Shown here piece after piece: positions 5,234-5,300 of a stretch of DNA of 5,300 bases. Every line of letters starts with the position of its first letter. Within the stretch, counting starts at the first letter, position 1. The stretch is from JBHIER01 sp046760705 [NCBI: bacterium] (GTDB lineage: Bacteria; JBHIER01; G020348925). The notes beneath the pieces are model-generated. The model did no database searches, was not told the DNA's origin, and saw nothing but the letters and a program-made list of their open reading frames with translations. The stretch covers positions 1 through 5,300 of the forward strand of contig JBHIER010000260.1 in assembly GCA_046760705.1 (NCBI GenBank). Reading direction: 5' to 3'. The translations under genes and the position numbers were made by a program.

Positions 5234-5300
5234 CTACCTAATAAGAGCCATCTTCTTTGTAAAGGCGAACTCCCCGGCGGTTAATCGATAGAAGTAGATC
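5234..5300 (-). CDS. C-terminal fragment of a secreted protein with T9SS/FlgD-Ig-type sorting tail (5' part outside window)
   Basis: The last 21 codons before a TAG (5236-5234) read IYFYRLTAGEFAFTKKMALI plus a final Arg. This closely fits the end of T9SS type A sorting / FlgD Ig-like C-terminal domains, whose pattern is Gly-x-Tyr-Phe-Tyr-Arg-Leu, then Gly-Glu/Asp-Phe-x-x-x-Lys-Lys-Met and a short hydrophobic-Arg end. Such tails mark outer-membrane-passing or cell-surface proteins. The stop lies 46 nt before the prenyltransferase start. An overlapping frame is also open to a TAG at 5240-5238, but its residues match nothing I know, so I choose this frame. The parent enzyme or adhesin cannot be told from the fragment. 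Confidence 0.6.
   Translation of the reverse strand, partial: IYFYRLTAGEFAFTKKMALIR

Noticed and set aside
4759-5241. Plus-strand open frame of 160 codons
   Set aside because: It is antisense to the N-terminal domain of the fused prenyltransferase and its His/Leu/Arg-rich product has no recognisable motif.
5238-5300. Alternative end of the right-edge gene, reading LLLSINRRGVRLYKEDGSY
   Set aside because: The frame is open but fits no known tail, whereas the neighbouring frame matches the T9SS/FlgD-type ending closely.

Overview
All credible genes in this window lie on the minus strand, so it reads right to left. It suggests an anaerobic, menaquinone-using, Gram-negative-type bacterium. Three things support this: a periplasmic pentaheme cytochrome paired with a Tat-exported molybdopterin-family subunit (Qrc / alternative complex III type), a UbiA-family quinone prenyltransferase, and, at the right edge, a C-terminal tail of the type IX secretion (T9SS)/FlgD-Ig kind. 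That tail is frequent in the Fibrobacteres-Chlorobi-Bacteroidetes superphylum and neighbouring candidate phyla. Placement in that group is inference from short evidence.

Layout in transcription order: (1) 5300-5234, last 21 codons of a probable secreted, sorting-tail protein. (2) 5187-3658, a fusion of an N-terminal flavin-type split-barrel (pyridoxamine-phosphate-oxidase-like) domain to a MenA/UbiA prenyltransferase. (3) 3618-3454 and 3431-3249, two very small double-pass membrane proteins in tight succession behind it. (4) 3248-2893, a 356-nt gap holding a 108-nt inverted-repeat element with a strong nested hairpin. (5) 2892-2125, a slipin (stomatin/SPFH) membrane scaffold protein. (6) 2124-1705, a 420-nt gap with many short inverted repeats and no convincing ORF; it ends in a strong hairpin just before the next operon. 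(7) 1704-1204, a membrane-anchored pentaheme cytochrome c. (8) 1187-1, the first 395 residues of a Tat-dependent molybdopterin-oxidoreductase-family subunit that appears to lack the usual molybdenum ligand; it runs off the left edge.

Working together: the prenyltransferase would make the lipid quinone. The cytochrome/molybdopterin-like pair is the start of a periplasm-facing quinone reductase or quinol oxidase complex, whose iron-sulfur and NrfD-like membrane subunits would be expected beyond base 1. The slipin and the small membrane proteins may be accessory membrane factors, but nothing in the sequence proves that. I see no tRNA, rRNA, CRISPR array, transposase or integrase. The most novel-looking parts are the fused prenyltransferase, the two small membrane proteins, the nested inverted-repeat element and the structured gap ahead of the respiratory operon.
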